Counted from the stretch's first letter, positions 35,601-43,921 are shown. The stretch is 64,000 nucleotides of DNA from Firm-08 sp045546995 (GCA_045546995.1 JAZQDW010000056.1:1-64000), one strand, 5' to 3'. Program-made: numbers and translations. The notes: generated by a model from the letters alone, not told the origin.

Positions 35601-36282
35601 CAACCCCGAAACCGGTGAAGAGAAGCAGTTTATGATTCCGTTTGGCATCAAGTATAAGCAAGAACTGGAAGGCACTCACGTTGCTAAGGGTCAGATCATC
35701 ACTGATGGTGTGCCCAATCCTCACGACATACTTCGTCTGAACGGCGACATTGCCGTGCAGGATTACCTCATTAAAGAGGTACAAAAGGTTTACCGTATGC
35801 AGGGTGTTGATATCAACGATAAGCATATCGAGGTTATCGTTCGCCAGATGATCAAGAAGGTTCGTATCATCGAGCGCGGTTCCACCGATTTTCTGGTTGG
35901 CTCTTTGGCTGATCGTTATGAGGTCGATACCGCTAATGAGGCGATTCGTCAGCGGATCGCAGCAGGGGAGGCCGGCCTGACCGAAGCGACCTATGAGGTG
36001 ATCCTGCTTGGTATCACCAAGGCTGCCTTGGCTACCGATTCCTTCATGTCTGCCGCTTCCTTCCAGGAGACCACTCGTGTACTGACCGATGCTGCCATTC
36101 ACGGCAAGATCGATCATCTGGTTGGTCTGAAGGAAAACGTTATTATCGGTCGTCTGATCCCTGCCGGTACCGGCTTGTCCATGTATCGCAGTGTTGATAT
36201 GGAGATCGCTTCTCCCGAAATCGAAAATGACGATACCTTTACCACTGAAAAAGTTGTCGCCGGTGTGCAAGAAAATGCTTGA
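32698..36282 (+). CDS. rpoC: RNA polymerase beta' subunit
   Basis: 1194 residues. It carries the catalytic Mg2+-binding motif NADFDGDQMAVH at about residue 444, the zinc site 1 cysteines near residue 60 (CHCGKYK...CDKCG), zinc site 2 cysteines near residues 867-880 (LTCHLMHGVCAKCYG), and the bridge/trigger region (FISSRGARKGMADTALRTADSGYLTRRL). Together with RpoB it forms the polymerase core. AAAGGAG precedes the ATG. Its stop codon overlaps a promoter -35 for the downstream str genes. Confidence 0.97.
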   Translation: MEFNAFEAIKIGLASPDKIREWSYGEVKKPETINYRTLKPEKEGLFCEKIFGPTKDWECHCGKYKRIRYKGKVCDKCGVEVTRAKVRRERMGHIELATPVSHIWYFKGIPARMGLMLDMTPKDLEKVLYFDSYIIVDPGDTPLMKKQIVTDREYMELQERYEDDFRAGMGAEAIKELLAEIDLEELATELREEFETATGQKRARLAKRIEVVEAFRQSGNRPEWMILDVIPVIPPDIRPMVQLDGGRFATSDLNDLYRRVINRNNRLKRLLELGAPDVIVRNEKRILQQAVDALIDNGRRGRPVTGQNNRPLKSLSDMLKGKQGRFRQNLLGKRVDYSGRSVIVVGPELKIYQCGLPKEMAIELFKPFVMKKLVADGLATNIKSAKKMVEKLRTEVWDALDAVIKEHPVMLNRAPTLHRLGIQAFEPVLVEGRALKLHPLVCTAFNADFDGDQMAVHVPLSAEAQAEARFLMLSANNLLKPQDGRPVAVPTQDMVLGSYYLTIIKEDEPGAGKAFKDVDEAKLAYDVGAIGLHAPIKVRMTKEVDGEKRSGIIETTIGKLIFNQPIPQDLGFVDRSKPENEFALEVDFLVTKGGLNKIVDRCIRVHGSTETAEILDAIKAQGYKFSTRGAITVSCADMSVPPEKEALIAEAEEKVAKITRDYRRGKMTDEGRYRMVIDTWNDTTKLVTDALQQNLDEFNPIFMMANSGARGSMNQIRQLAGMRGLMANTSGKAIEIPIRANFREGLNVIEYFISSRGARKGMADTALRTADSGYLTRRLVDVSQEVIIREQDCGSKQGIMVCDIVEGGGIIEGMKDRLLGRYLVNDFVDPATGEVLVSNEKMMDEDDAAKIIATGVTEVEIRSTLTCHLMHGVCAKCYGANMANGKGVNVGEAVGIIAAQSIGEPGTQLTMRTFHTGGVASAEDITQGLPRVEELFEGRKPKKTAILAEDEGILTTEDEGNIKRATIRNPETGEEKQFMIPFGIKYKQELEGTHVAKGQIITDGVPNPHDILRLNGDIAVQDYLIKEVQKVYRMQGVDINDKHIEVIVRQMIKKVRIIERGSTDFLVGSLADRYEVDTANEAIRQRIAAGEAGLTEATYEVILLGITKAALATDSFMSAASFQETTRVLTDAAIHGKIDHLVGLKENVIIGRLIPAGTGLSMYRSVDMEIASPEIENDDTFTTEKVVAGVQENA

Positions 36283-36315
36283 CATCTTGACAAAAATATG
36301 TTAATTTAATATTTG
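36279..36315 (+). promoter_or_regulatory. Promoter(s) for the str operon overlapping the rpoC stop
   Basis: Two TTGACA boxes lie 8 bases apart (36279-36284, containing the rpoC TGA, and 36287-36292). With 17-base spacers they give -10 boxes TAATTT (36302) and TATTTG (36310). Confidence 0.55.
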
Positions 36316-36335
36316 GTGCCGTATGGGCACTGAAA

Positions 36336-36372
36336 AGTAAATAGCCTGCCGAGTATCGACAGGCTATTTACT
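36336..36372 (+). other. 13-bp hairpin in the rpsL leader
   Basis: AGTAAATAGCCTG (36336-36348) pairs with CAGGCTATTTACT (36360-36372); 11-base loop, no T run after it. It lies between rpoC and rpsL and may be a processing or regulatory site rather than a terminator. Confidence 0.6.
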
Positions 36373-36440
36373 ATGTTTGATTGCAGGACGTTTTTGTATA
36401 GAAATGTCTTCAATATAAATAATAAAGAAGGAGGTGCCAT

Positions 36441-36860
36441 ATGCCTACATTTAACCAGCTCGTCAGAAAGGGTCGTGAGATGTCTGAAAAGAAGTCTACT
36501 GCTCCCGCTTTGAATAGAGGCTTGAATACGCTGCGTGGTCGTGCCATTCAGTCCAATTCTCCTCAGAAGCGTGGTGTTTGCACTGCTGTTAAGACTTCCA
36601 CTCCCAAGAAGCCTAACTCTGCTCTTAGAAAAATCGCCAGAGTTCGTTTGACCAACGGTATGGAAGTTACTTCTTACATTCCCGGTATCGGTCACAACCT
36701 GCAGGAGCATAGCGTGGTTTTGATCCGTGGCGGCAGAGTTAAGGACTTGCCCGGTGTGCGTTATCACATCATTCGCGGTACTCTGGATACTCAGGGTGTT
36801 GCCAATCGTCTGCAGCCCCGCTCCAAGTACGGTGCAAAGAGACCCAAGGCCGGCAAGTAA
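36441..36860 (+). CDS. rpsL: Ribosomal protein S12
   Basis: 139 residues, full length. S12 sits at the decoding centre of the 30S subunit. The signature TPKKPNSALRKIARVRL is intact, with the streptomycin-related lysine in TPKKPN and PGVRYHIIRGTLDT further on. GAAGGAGGTG is an excellent ribosome site. First gene of the str block rpsL-rpsG-fusA-tuf. Confidence 0.97.
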   Translation: MPTFNQLVRKGREMSEKKSTAPALNRGLNTLRGRAIQSNSPQKRGVCTAVKTSTPKKPNSALRKIARVRLTNGMEVTSYIPGIGHNLQEHSVVLIRGGRVKDLPGVRYHIIRGTLDTQGVANRLQPRSKYGAKRPKAGK

Positions 36861-37014
36861 TTTACTGCCAAACAAAATTGCTTTCATCATTTGAAAAAGC
36901 AAAAACTGCTTTTAGAGTGTTTAATATATTAAACCTCTTTAAGCTGACGGAGACCCCCGCGCGGGTTTTCGAGTACCTAAGAGATCATATTATTATAATG
37001 AAGGAGGGAAGAAC

Positions 37015-37485
37015 ATGCCTAGAAGAGGTTTTGTCCCCAAAAGAGATGTTTTGCCCGATCCCGTCTACCAGAGCAAGTTGGTTACCAAGCTGATCAACAA
37101 CATCATGTATGACGGCAAAAAGGGTGTGGCTCAGAAGATCGTTTACGATGCTTTTGAGACTGTTAGAGCAAAAACCGGTAAGGATCCTATGGATGCCTTT
37201 AATGAGGCTATGGAAAACATTATGCCTCAGTTGGAAGTTAAGGCTCGCCGTGTAGGTGGTGCTAACTACCAGGTACCCATCGAGGTAAGACCGGAAAGAC
37301 GTCAGACCCTGGGTCTGCGTTGGATCACCGCTTATTCCAGAAGCAGAAGTGAGAGAACCATGGCTGAGAGATTGGCCGGCGAGATCATGGATGCTTGCAA
37401 CGGTACCGGCGGTGCTGTTAAGAAGAAGGAAGATACCCATAAGATGGCTGAGGCCAACAAGGCCTTTGCTCATTACAGATGGTAA
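37015..37485 (+). CDS. rpsG: Ribosomal protein S7
   Basis: 156 residues, normal length; S7 nucleates assembly of the 30S head by binding 16S rRNA. Recognised from PRRGFVPKRDVLPDPVYQSKLVTKLIN at the start, and VGGANYQVPIEVRPERRQTLGLRW in the middle. AAGGAGGG lies before the ATG. The 154-base rpsL-rpsG gap contains a GC-rich CCCGCGCGGG palindrome around 36957-36966 that could be part of an S7 control site, but this is a guess. Confidence 0.97.
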   Translation: MPRRGFVPKRDVLPDPVYQSKLVTKLINNIMYDGKKGVAQKIVYDAFETVRAKTGKDPMDAFNEAMENIMPQLEVKARRVGGANYQVPIEVRPERRQTLGLRWITAYSRSRSERTMAERLAGEIMDACNGTGGAVKKKEDTHKMAEANKAFAHYRW

Positions 37486-37509
37486 TCCGGGTCGAGGAAA
37501 GGAGTTAAT

Positions 37510-39588
37510 ATGTCAAGAGAATTTCCCATTAACCTGTATAGAAATATTGGCATCATGGCTCATATCGACGCCGGTAAAACCACCACTACCGAAAGAATTC
37601 TGTTCTATACCGGCCGTACTCACAAAATCGGTGAGACCCATGATGGCGCTGCCACCATGGACTGGATGGAACAGGAGCAGGAGCGTGGTATTACCATCAC
37701 TTCCGCTGCTACTACCGCACACTGGAAGGGTCACCGTATCAATATCATTGATACTCCCGGACACGTTGACTTTACGGTAGAAGTTGAGCGTTCTTTGCGC
37801 GTTTTGGACGGTGCTGTTACCGTTTTGTGTGCAAAGGGCGGCGTTGAGCCCCAAAGTGAGACTGTATGGCGTCAGGCTGAGGAATATAAAGTTCCCAGAA
37901 TGTGCTATGTCAACAAGATGGATATTCTGGGCGCCGATTTTTATCGCGTCGTTGATATGCTGAAGGATCGCCTGAAGGCAAATGCAGTTCCGATTCAGCT
38001 GCCCATCGGTGCAGAGGATACCTTCCGTGGTATCGTTGATCTGGTCACCATGAAGGCAGAGGTTTATTATGATGATCTGGGTAAGGACTTCCGTGAAGAA
38101 GAGATTCCCGAAGATCTTAAAGATCAGGCCGAGGCCTATCGTGCCGAGCTGGTTGAGAAAGTTGCTGAAACCAGTGAAGAACTGATGGACAAGTACTTTG
38201 AAGATGGTGATCTGTCCGAGGCTGATCTGCGTAAGGGTATCCGCGAGGCTACCATCGGCAACACCTTTGTTCCCGTTTGTTGCGGTACTTCCTACCGCAA
38301 CAAGGGCGTTCAGCTGTTGCTGGATAACATCATTGAGTATATGCCTTCTCCCGTCGACATTCCCGCCATTAAGGGTGTTAATCCCGACAGCGGCGAAGAG
38401 GATGAGAGACAAGCAGATGATAAGGCACCTTTCAGTGCTTTGGCATTTAAGATCATGACCGACCCCTTTGTTGGTAAGTTGTGCTTCTTCCGTGTATATT
38501 CCGGTACTTTCCAGGCCGGTACTTCGGTTTACAACTCCGTTAAGGGCAGCAAGGACAGAATCGGCCGTATCGTAGCCATGCACGCTAACCATCGTGAAGA
38601 TATCACGGAGGTATTTGCCGGTGATATCGCTGCTGCTGTTGGTTTGAAGAACGTCGGTACCGGTGATACGCTGTGTGATGAGGATCATCCCATCATTCTG
38701 GAATCCATGGAATTCCCCGAGCCCGTTATTCGCGTTGCTATCGAGCCCAAGAGTAAGGCTTCTCAGGAGAAGATGGGTATTGCTTTGGCAAAACTTGCTG
38801 AAGAAGATCCCACCTTCAAGACCTATACCGATGATGAAACCGGTCAGACCATCATCGCCGGTATGGGTGAGCTCCATCTGGAGATCATCGTTGACCGTCT
38901 GTTGAGAGAATTTAAGGTTGAGGCCAATGTTGGCGCACCTCAGGTATCTTACAAAGAGACCATCCGCAAGAATGCTGACGTGGATATGAAATATGCTCGT
39001 CAGTCCGGCGGTAAGGGTCAGTACGGTCACGTTAAGATTCGTGTTACTCCCAACGAAAGCGGCGCTGGTTACGAGTTTATCAACTCCGTTGTCGGTGGTG
39101 CAGTTCCCAAGGAGTATATCCCTGCAGTTGATGCCGGTATCCAGGGCGCTATGCAGTCCGGTGTACTGGCCGGCTATGAGGTTGTTGACCTGAAGGTCGA
39201 ACTGTATGACGGTTCTTACCATGAGGTTGACTCTTCCGAAATGGCATTTAAGATCGCCGGTAGTATGGCTATTAAAGAAGCTATGCGTAAGGCTGATCCC
39301 GTTCTGCAGGAGCCCATTATGCAGGTAGACGTTGTCGTACCTGAGGAATACATGGGCGACGTTATGGGCGACCTGAACTCCCGCCGTGGTCAGATCCAGG
39401 GTATGGAGGCCATTCCCGGTGCCCAGCACATTGCAGCTCTCGTTCCTCTGAGCGAGATGTTTGGTTATGCTACCGACCTGCGTTCCAAGACCCAGGGCCG
39501 TGGTAACTATTCCATGCAGCCGCATTCTTTCCTCGAAGTGCCCAAGAGCATTGCAGAGAAAATTATTGCCGGTCGTGCTAAAAACTAA
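37510..39588 (+). CDS. fusA: Elongation factor G
   Basis: 692 residues. EF-G drives ribosome translocation with GTP. G motifs: G1 AHIDAGKTTTTE, G3 DTPGHVDF, G4 NKMD; the switch region RGITITSAATT is intact. Domains II-V follow at normal length. AAAGGAG precedes the ATG and only 24 bases separate it from rpsG. Confidence 0.97.
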   Translation: MSREFPINLYRNIGIMAHIDAGKTTTTERILFYTGRTHKIGETHDGAATMDWMEQEQERGITITSAATTAHWKGHRINIIDTPGHVDFTVEVERSLRVLDGAVTVLCAKGGVEPQSETVWRQAEEYKVPRMCYVNKMDILGADFYRVVDMLKDRLKANAVPIQLPIGAEDTFRGIVDLVTMKAEVYYDDLGKDFREEEIPEDLKDQAEAYRAELVEKVAETSEELMDKYFEDGDLSEADLRKGIREATIGNTFVPVCCGTSYRNKGVQLLLDNIIEYMPSPVDIPAIKGVNPDSGEEDERQADDKAPFSALAFKIMTDPFVGKLCFFRVYSGTFQAGTSVYNSVKGSKDRIGRIVAMHANHREDITEVFAGDIAAAVGLKNVGTGDTLCDEDHPIILESMEFPEPVIRVAIEPKSKASQEKMGIALAKLAEEDPTFKTYTDDETGQTIIAGMGELHLEIIVDRLLREFKVEANVGAPQVSYKETIRKNADVDMKYARQSGGKGQYGHVKIRVTPNESGAGYEFINSVVGGAVPKEYIPAVDAGIQGAMQSGVLAGYEVVDLKVELYDGSYHEVDSSEMAFKIAGSMAIKEAMRKADPVLQEPIMQVDVVVPEEYMGDVMGDLNSRRGQIQGMEAIPGAQHIAALVPLSEMFGYATDLRSKTQGRGNYSMQPHSFLEVPKSIAEKIIAGRAKN

Positions 39589-39606
39589 TTTATTTTCAAA
39601 AAACAC

Positions 39607-39635
39607 TTGATTATATTTTAATTTTATATTAGAAT
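39607..39635 (+). promoter_or_regulatory. Extra promoter for tuf
   Basis: TTGATT (39607-39612), 17-base spacer, TAGAAT (39630-39635), in the 90-base fusA-tuf gap. Confidence 0.5.
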
Positions 39636-39678
39636 AACTTTATCAACATTAAAAAACCTTTTAAGGAGGAATTCAACA

Positions 39679-40881
39679 ATGGCAAAAGCTAAATTTGAAA
39701 GAACTAAGCCCCACGTAAACATTGGTACCATCGGTCACGTTGACCATGGTAAGACCACCACCACTGCTGCTATCACCAAGTATCTGTCCTTCCTGGGTCA
39801 GGCCGCTTTCGAAGATTATGCAAACATCGATAAGGCTCCCGAAGAGAGAGAAAGAGGTATTACCATTAATACCGCTCACGTTGAGTATGAGACTGCAAAC
39901 CGTCACTATGCTCACGTTGACTGCCCCGGACATGCTGACTACGTTAAGAACATGATCACCGGTGCTGCTCAGATGGACGGTGGTATTCTGGTTATCGCTG
40001 CTACCGACGGTGTTATGGCTCAGACCAACGAGCACTTGCTGCTTGCCCGTCAGGTTGGTGTACCTGCAATCGTTGTTTTCATGAACAAGTGTGATGACGT
40101 TGACGATCCCGAACTGCTCGAGCTCGTTGAAATGGAAATCAGAGAAGCTCTGAGCAACTATGATTTCGATGGCGACAACGCTCCTGTTATCCAGGGTTCC
40201 GCTAAGGTTGCTTTGGACAGCACTTCCACTGATCCCAACGCTCCCGAGTATGCTTGCATCAAAGAGCTGATGGATGCTGTTGACTCTTACATTCCCACTC
40301 CCGATCGTAAGGCTGACCTGCCCTTCCTGATGCCCGTTGAGGACGTTATGACCATCTCCGGCCGTGGTACTGTTGCCACCGGTAGAGTTGAGCGTGGTAC
40401 TCTGAACACCAACGAAGAAGTTGAGATCATCGGTCTGACCGAAGAGCGCAAGAAGACCGTTTGCACCAGCATGGAAATGTTCAGAAAGATTCTGGACAAG
40501 GCCGAAGCCGGTGACAACATCGGTGCTCTGCTCCGTGGTGTTACTCGTGACGAGATCGAAAGAGGTCAGGTTCTCTGTAAGCCCGGCTCTGTAAACCCCC
40601 ACACCAAGTTCAAGGGTGAAGTTTACGTTCTGAGCAAGGAAGAGGGCGGCCGTCATAGCCCCTTCTTCTCCAACTATCGTCCCCAGTTCTATTTCAGAAC
40701 CACTGACGTTACCGGCGTTATCACTCTGCCCGAAGGCGTAGATATGTGTAAGCCTGGCGATAACGTTACCATCTCCGTTGAACTGATCACCCCCATCGCT
40801 ATCGAGAAGGGTCTGCGTTTCGCTATCCGTGAGGGTGGTAGAACTGTTGGTTCCGGCGTTGTTTCCGAAATCGAAGAGTAA
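39679..40881 (+). CDS. tuf: Elongation factor Tu
   Basis: 400 residues. EF-Tu delivers aminoacyl-tRNA to the ribosome. G1 reads GHVDHGKTTTTAAIT, G3 DCPGHADY, G4 MNKCD. Codon choice is highly biased, as expected for one of the most expressed genes. TAAGGAGG precedes the ATG. The usual rpsJ ribosomal protein operon does not follow; an FMN riboswitch does. Confidence 0.97.
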   Translation: MAKAKFERTKPHVNIGTIGHVDHGKTTTTAAITKYLSFLGQAAFEDYANIDKAPEERERGITINTAHVEYETANRHYAHVDCPGHADYVKNMITGAAQMDGGILVIAATDGVMAQTNEHLLLARQVGVPAIVVFMNKCDDVDDPELLELVEMEIREALSNYDFDGDNAPVIQGSAKVALDSTSTDPNAPEYACIKELMDAVDSYIPTPDRKADLPFLMPVEDVMTISGRGTVATGRVERGTLNTNEEVEIIGLTEERKKTVCTSMEMFRKILDKAEAGDNIGALLRGVTRDEIERGQVLCKPGSVNPHTKFKGEVYVLSKEEGGRHSPFFSNYRPQFYFRTTDVTGVITLPEGVDMCKPGDNVTISVELITPIAIEKGLRFAIREGGRTVGSGVVSEIEE

Positions 40882-40898
40882 TTAAAACACAATAAACG

Positions 40899-41006
40899 AT
40901 TCTTTTGGGGCAGGGTGTAACTCCCTACCGGCGGTACAGTCCGCGAGCGTAAGCTGAGCAGGTGAGATTCCTGCACCGACGGTATAGTCCGGATGATAAA
41001 AAGAAT
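40899..41006 (+). ncRNA. FMN riboswitch (RFN element)
   Basis: All RFN landmarks are present in order: GGGGCAGGGTG, TCCCTACCGGCGGTA, AGTCCGCGAGC, GAGCAGGTGAGATTCCTGC, ACCGACGGTATAGTCCGGATG. P1 is ATTCTTTT (40899-40906) with AAAAGAAT (40999-41006). A terminator follows, so FMN binding should stop transcription before ribU. Confidence 0.95.
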
Positions 41007-41027
41007 GTTTCGTTGTAAAACAAATAT

Positions 41028-41065
41028 GCCCCAAGGTGCCATTGGCGCCTTGGGGCTTTGTTTTT
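41028..41065 (+). terminator. Terminator 1 of the FMN riboswitch
   Basis: GCCCCAAGGTGCC (41028-41040), loop ATT, GGCGCCTTGGGGC (41044-41056), then a T-rich tract. It is the expression platform of the riboswitch. Confidence 0.85.
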
Positions 41066-41070
41066 ACCCA

Positions 41071-41099
41071 TCCCAAAAGAGTTGACTTTTGGGATTTTT
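41071..41099 (+). terminator. Second terminator-like hairpin before ribU
   Basis: TCCCAAAAG (41071-41079) and CTTTTGGGA (41086-41094) with a 6-base loop, then TTTTTC. It lies between terminator 1 and the ribU start. Confidence 0.6.
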
Positions 41100-41132
41100 C
41101 TTTTTCCAAAAGAGCGACAGAAAGGCTGACTT

Positions 41133-41849
41133 ATGAAAAAAGAAACTTTACTGCAAAATGAAACGGCACCGCAATCCCGTGTGGCGCAAAAAAAAGCCGC
41201 CGTTCGCTTTATTACTTATGGTGCGGTGCTGATTGCCATTTCCTATGCGTTGACCTTATTGCCCGGCTTTTCCATCTTTCCTGCGGCTCCGTTTTTGTCC
41301 TACGATCCGAAGGATATTGTGATCGCGCTGGGTGGATTGATGTTTGGCCCAATTATGCCCGTGATGGTGTCTGTGGTGGTTGCGTTGCTGGAAATGGTTA
41401 CCATCAGCGCAACCGGTCCCATTGGTTGCATTATGAACGTTCTTTCCACCTGCGCTTTTGCTTGCACGACCGCTTTGATTTATAAAAAGCGACGTTCATT
41501 GTCCGGTGCGGTAATCGGCCTTGTTTGCGGCGTGGCCGCAATGTCGGTCGTGATGGTATTGTGGAATTGGCTGATCACCCCTCTCTATATGGGCGTACCG
41601 AGAGAAGCGATTGTCAATATGCTCCTGCCGGTATTTCTGCCCTTCAACCTGCTGAAGGGTGGTATCAATGCAACGTTTACCTTTTTGCTGTATAAACCGG
41701 TTGTTGGCGCCCTGCGCCGCGCACGCTTGCTGCCCGCAATGGATGGAGCAGGGGAGAAACGCAAGAATTCCGTTTGGTTTGCAATTGTTGCGCTTCTGAT
41801 TTTGATTACCTGCGTGCTGATCATTTTGATCATTAAAGGAATTATTTGA
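41133..41849 (+). CDS. ribU: Riboflavin ECF transporter substrate-binding component
   Basis: 238 residues, about six to seven membrane helices. RibU captures riboflavin for an energy-coupling-factor transporter whose ATPases and EcfT are encoded elsewhere. The loop SYDPKDIVIALGGLMFGPIMPVMVSVVVALLEM is typical of the family, as is GCIMNVLSTCAFA. Control by the upstream FMN riboswitch fixes the substrate. The C-terminus carries an extra helix (about 215-236). Confidence 0.92.
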   Translation: MKKETLLQNETAPQSRVAQKKAAVRFITYGAVLIAISYALTLLPGFSIFPAAPFLSYDPKDIVIALGGLMFGPIMPVMVSVVVALLEMVTISATGPIGCIMNVLSTCAFACTTALIYKKRRSLSGAVIGLVCGVAAMSVVMVLWNWLITPLYMGVPREAIVNMLLPVFLPFNLLKGGINATFTFLLYKPVVGALRRARLLPAMDGAGEKRKNSVWFAIVALLILITCVLIILIIKGII

Positions 41850-41866
41850 TTGATATCATACTTTTG

Positions 41867-41893
41867 AGCGCTATGGCATTTTGTCATAGCGCT
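41867..41893 (+). terminator. Probable terminator after ribU
   Basis: AGCGCTATG/CATAGCGCT stem with a 9-base loop; the T tract after it is weak. Confidence 0.5.
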
Positions 41894-42023
41894 TATTAAT
41901 TATTTTGATGAATTTGCGTATAGATCAAATCGGGAATTTACTTTGATATTATAACAAATTATGCTCTCAGCATAGGACACTTTGCCAATAATGTGATATA
42001 ATTTATGTATATAGTGAATAGTG

Positions 42024-42052
42024 TTTACATTTTGCCTATTTGGTGTTATAAT
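42024..42052 (+). promoter_or_regulatory. Promoter for the LRR/SLH surface protein gene
   Basis: TTTACA (42024-42029), 17-base spacer, TATAAT (42047-42052). Confidence 0.7.
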
Positions 42053-42082
42053 GATGCTATTAAGTGAAAAGGAGATGGAACT

Positions 42083-43372
42083 ATGAAAAAACGTATAATT
42101 GCAATGTTGATGGCCGTAATGATTCTCACCGGTCTATTCAGCGGTTTTTCTGTATCTGCCGTCGGCGGTAAATGCGGTGACAATGCCTATTGGTCTATCA
42201 GTGGAAACGTGTTGACCATTACGGGGAAAGGTGCAATTTACGATTACACTGCTCCGGCGCAAACACCATTTGATAATCCGCCGTGGATTCCATACAGCGA
42301 CAATGTGAATACAGTTGTCGTGTCCAAGGGAATTACTCGGATCGGTAGAGAGAATTTTGCCGTTTGGCCGGAGTATATCAGTATTACTTTGCCGGATGGC
42401 TTGCTGGAGATTGGTGAGGCTGCTTTTGCTGAAAACACCTTTAAAAAAATCACTATTCCCAACAGCGTAACTAAAATTGGATGGTGCGCTTTTGCGGACA
42501 ATAACGAATTGGAGGAAGTCATTCTCTCAAAAAATCTAAAGGAAATTGGCAGTCACGCTTTTGTTGGTTGCAACAATTTGAAGAAAATCACTATTCCGGC
42601 GGGTGTTACCAAAATTGGCGAGCACGCCTTAGGATATTGGGGCACCTACTTCCCCGGTCACTGCGGTGGTTGTGGACATGTTGCGGATCCGAAATTCCAT
42701 GATGATCCATATAGAATCGGTTTGACAATTTATTGTGAAAAAGGTAGTGCTGCTCATAAATATGCCGTGTCCGAGCAAATGAACTTTAGATTCACAAACG
42801 TCTGCGAAAAATTTACCGACGTTCTTAAAACGGATTGGTACCATAAAAACGGCGCCATTCATTACTGTGTAGATAAAAAACTGTTCAGCGGCACTTCCGC
42901 CACCACCTTCGGTCCCACCAAGAATATGACTCGTGCTATGTTTGTGACGGTGCTGGGACGCCTGCACGGACAATCGGTCAACCACAAGGTGACAACGGCC
43001 TTTATTGATGTTAAGAAAAATCAGTATTATACCGGCTACGTGAAATGGGCCTATGAAAATGAAATCGTAGCGGGTACTTCCAAAAGAAAGTTCGAGCCTA
43101 ATGCCAACATCACTCGTGAACAGATTTGCGCAATGATGCTCCGTTACAGTAATTATGCCGGCATTCGTATCAAGCAGTTCTATAAGGTCATTACCTTCAG
43201 CGATGCCGACCGGATCTCCGCTTGGGCGAGCGATGCTGTGCGCGCCTGCCAACAAGGGGGATTGGTTACCGGTGAAAAGGTGGGCTCTTCTTACCGTTTC
43301 CGTCCCAAAGGTAGCGCCTCCAGGGCAGAGGTTGCCACGATTATGATGAATTATTCCAAAACTTACAAATAA
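42083..43372 (+). CDS. Surface protein with BspA-type leucine-rich repeats and SLH domains
   Basis: 429 residues. A signal peptide (1-26, ending VSA) is followed by LRR_5/BspA repeats at about 90-190: ITLPDGLLEIGEAAFAENTFKKITIPNSVTKIGWCAFADNNELEEVI and similar. Three S-layer homology domains fill about 248-429 (FTDVLKTDWYHKNGAIHYCV, AFIDVKKNQYYTGYVKWAYENEIVAGTS, TFSDADRISAWASDAVRAC). It should be exported and held non-covalently on the cell wall; BspA-like repeats often bind host or surface ligands. Single transcript. Confidence 0.88.
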   Translation: MKKRIIAMLMAVMILTGLFSGFSVSAVGGKCGDNAYWSISGNVLTITGKGAIYDYTAPAQTPFDNPPWIPYSDNVNTVVVSKGITRIGRENFAVWPEYISITLPDGLLEIGEAAFAENTFKKITIPNSVTKIGWCAFADNNELEEVILSKNLKEIGSHAFVGCNNLKKITIPAGVTKIGEHALGYWGTYFPGHCGGCGHVADPKFHDDPYRIGLTIYCEKGSAAHKYAVSEQMNFRFTNVCEKFTDVLKTDWYHKNGAIHYCVDKKLFSGTSATTFGPTKNMTRAMFVTVLGRLHGQSVNHKVTTAFIDVKKNQYYTGYVKWAYENEIVAGTSKRKFEPNANITREQICAMMLRYSNYAGIRIKQFYKVITFSDADRISAWASDAVRACQQGGLVTGEKVGSSYRFRPKGSASRAEVATIMMNYSKTYK

Positions 43373-43443
43373 GGGCTTTAAGTGGTGAGCTTCGTGCGGA
43401 TCAAAAGATTGGCATTGTAGTTGCCGCAATCTATTAATAAAAT

Positions 43444-43486
43444 AAAATGCGCGCACAAAGCAGTTGCTTGTGCGCGCATTTTGTTT
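43444..43486. terminator. Bidirectional terminator between SLH gene and rnpB
   Basis: Perfect 15-bp stem AAAATGCGCGCACAA/TTGTGCGCGCATTTT with a 9-base loop; serves the + strand SLH gene and the - strand rnpB. Confidence 0.85.
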
Positions 43487-43489
43487 TAT

Positions 43490-43822
43490 GTGGTGAGCAA
43501 ACCGTAAGCCGAGTTCTGTATTTGGCGGTCATCTATCTCGAATGTATGTTGCCACACATCTCCAGCCACCTTTCGAAGCCGGCCGGACCGACCCATTGCT
43601 TCTGCTGGTGTTGCATCGAATAGGGTTTACAGACCCTCTATGTCACCATAGAGCGTGGTGAGCTCTTACCTCGCCTTTCCACCCTTACCTGTAAAAACAG
43701 GCGGTATATCTCTGTTGCACTATCCCTAAGGTCGCCCTCGGTGGGTGTTACCCACTATCCTGTCCTGTGATGCTCGGACTTTCCTCACAGATTGCTCTGC
43801 GCGACCGTCTGGTTTACTCACA
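43490..43822 (-). ncRNA. rnpB: RNase P RNA, class A-like
   Basis: About 333 bases. Read on the minus strand, it has the universal P4 strand GAGGAAAGTCCGAGC near the 5' end, AGGGTGGAAAGGCGAGGTAAGAG in the middle, and ACAGAACTCGGCTTAC near the 3' end. The ends pair (GTGAGTAAACCAG with GGTTTGCTCAC). It is the catalytic RNA that trims the 5' leader of tRNA precursors. A promoter and a terminator flank it. Confidence 0.95.
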
Positions 43823-43827
43823 AGGTT

Positions 43828-43856
43828 AGTTTAGCATATTTTTTTCCAAAAGTAAA
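43828..43856 (-). promoter_or_regulatory. Promoter for rnpB
   Basis: Minus-strand TTTACT (43856-43851), 17-base spacer, TAAACT (43833-43828), placed 6 bases before the RNA 5' end. Confidence 0.65.
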
Positions 43857-43869
43857 TCCTAAAATGATA

Positions 43870-43898
43870 TTGATAAATCGTTTTTCTTTTACTATAAT
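43870..43898 (+). promoter_or_regulatory. Promoter for murD and the M42 peptidases
   Basis: TTGATA (43870-43875), 17-base spacer, TATAAT (43893-43898). Confidence 0.7.
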
Positions 43899-43921
43899 AT
43901 AAAATGTAAAGGAGTGGAAAT

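Noticed and set aside
33226..36285. Open frame of about 1,000 codons on the minus strand opposite rpoC, and similar long antisense frames opposite galT, NuoF, HydA, rpoB and fusA
   Set aside because: They mirror highly biased genes whose codon use suppresses stops on the other strand. They have no ribosome sites and match no protein family I recognise.
36957..36966. CCCGCGCGGG between rpsL and rpsG as an S7 binding site or terminator
   Set aside because: It is suggestive but too short and lacks a proper loop; I could not match it to a known S7 site.
43490..43822. Short reading frames in the region 43490-43822
   Set aside because: The region is fully explained by RNase P RNA on the minus strand.
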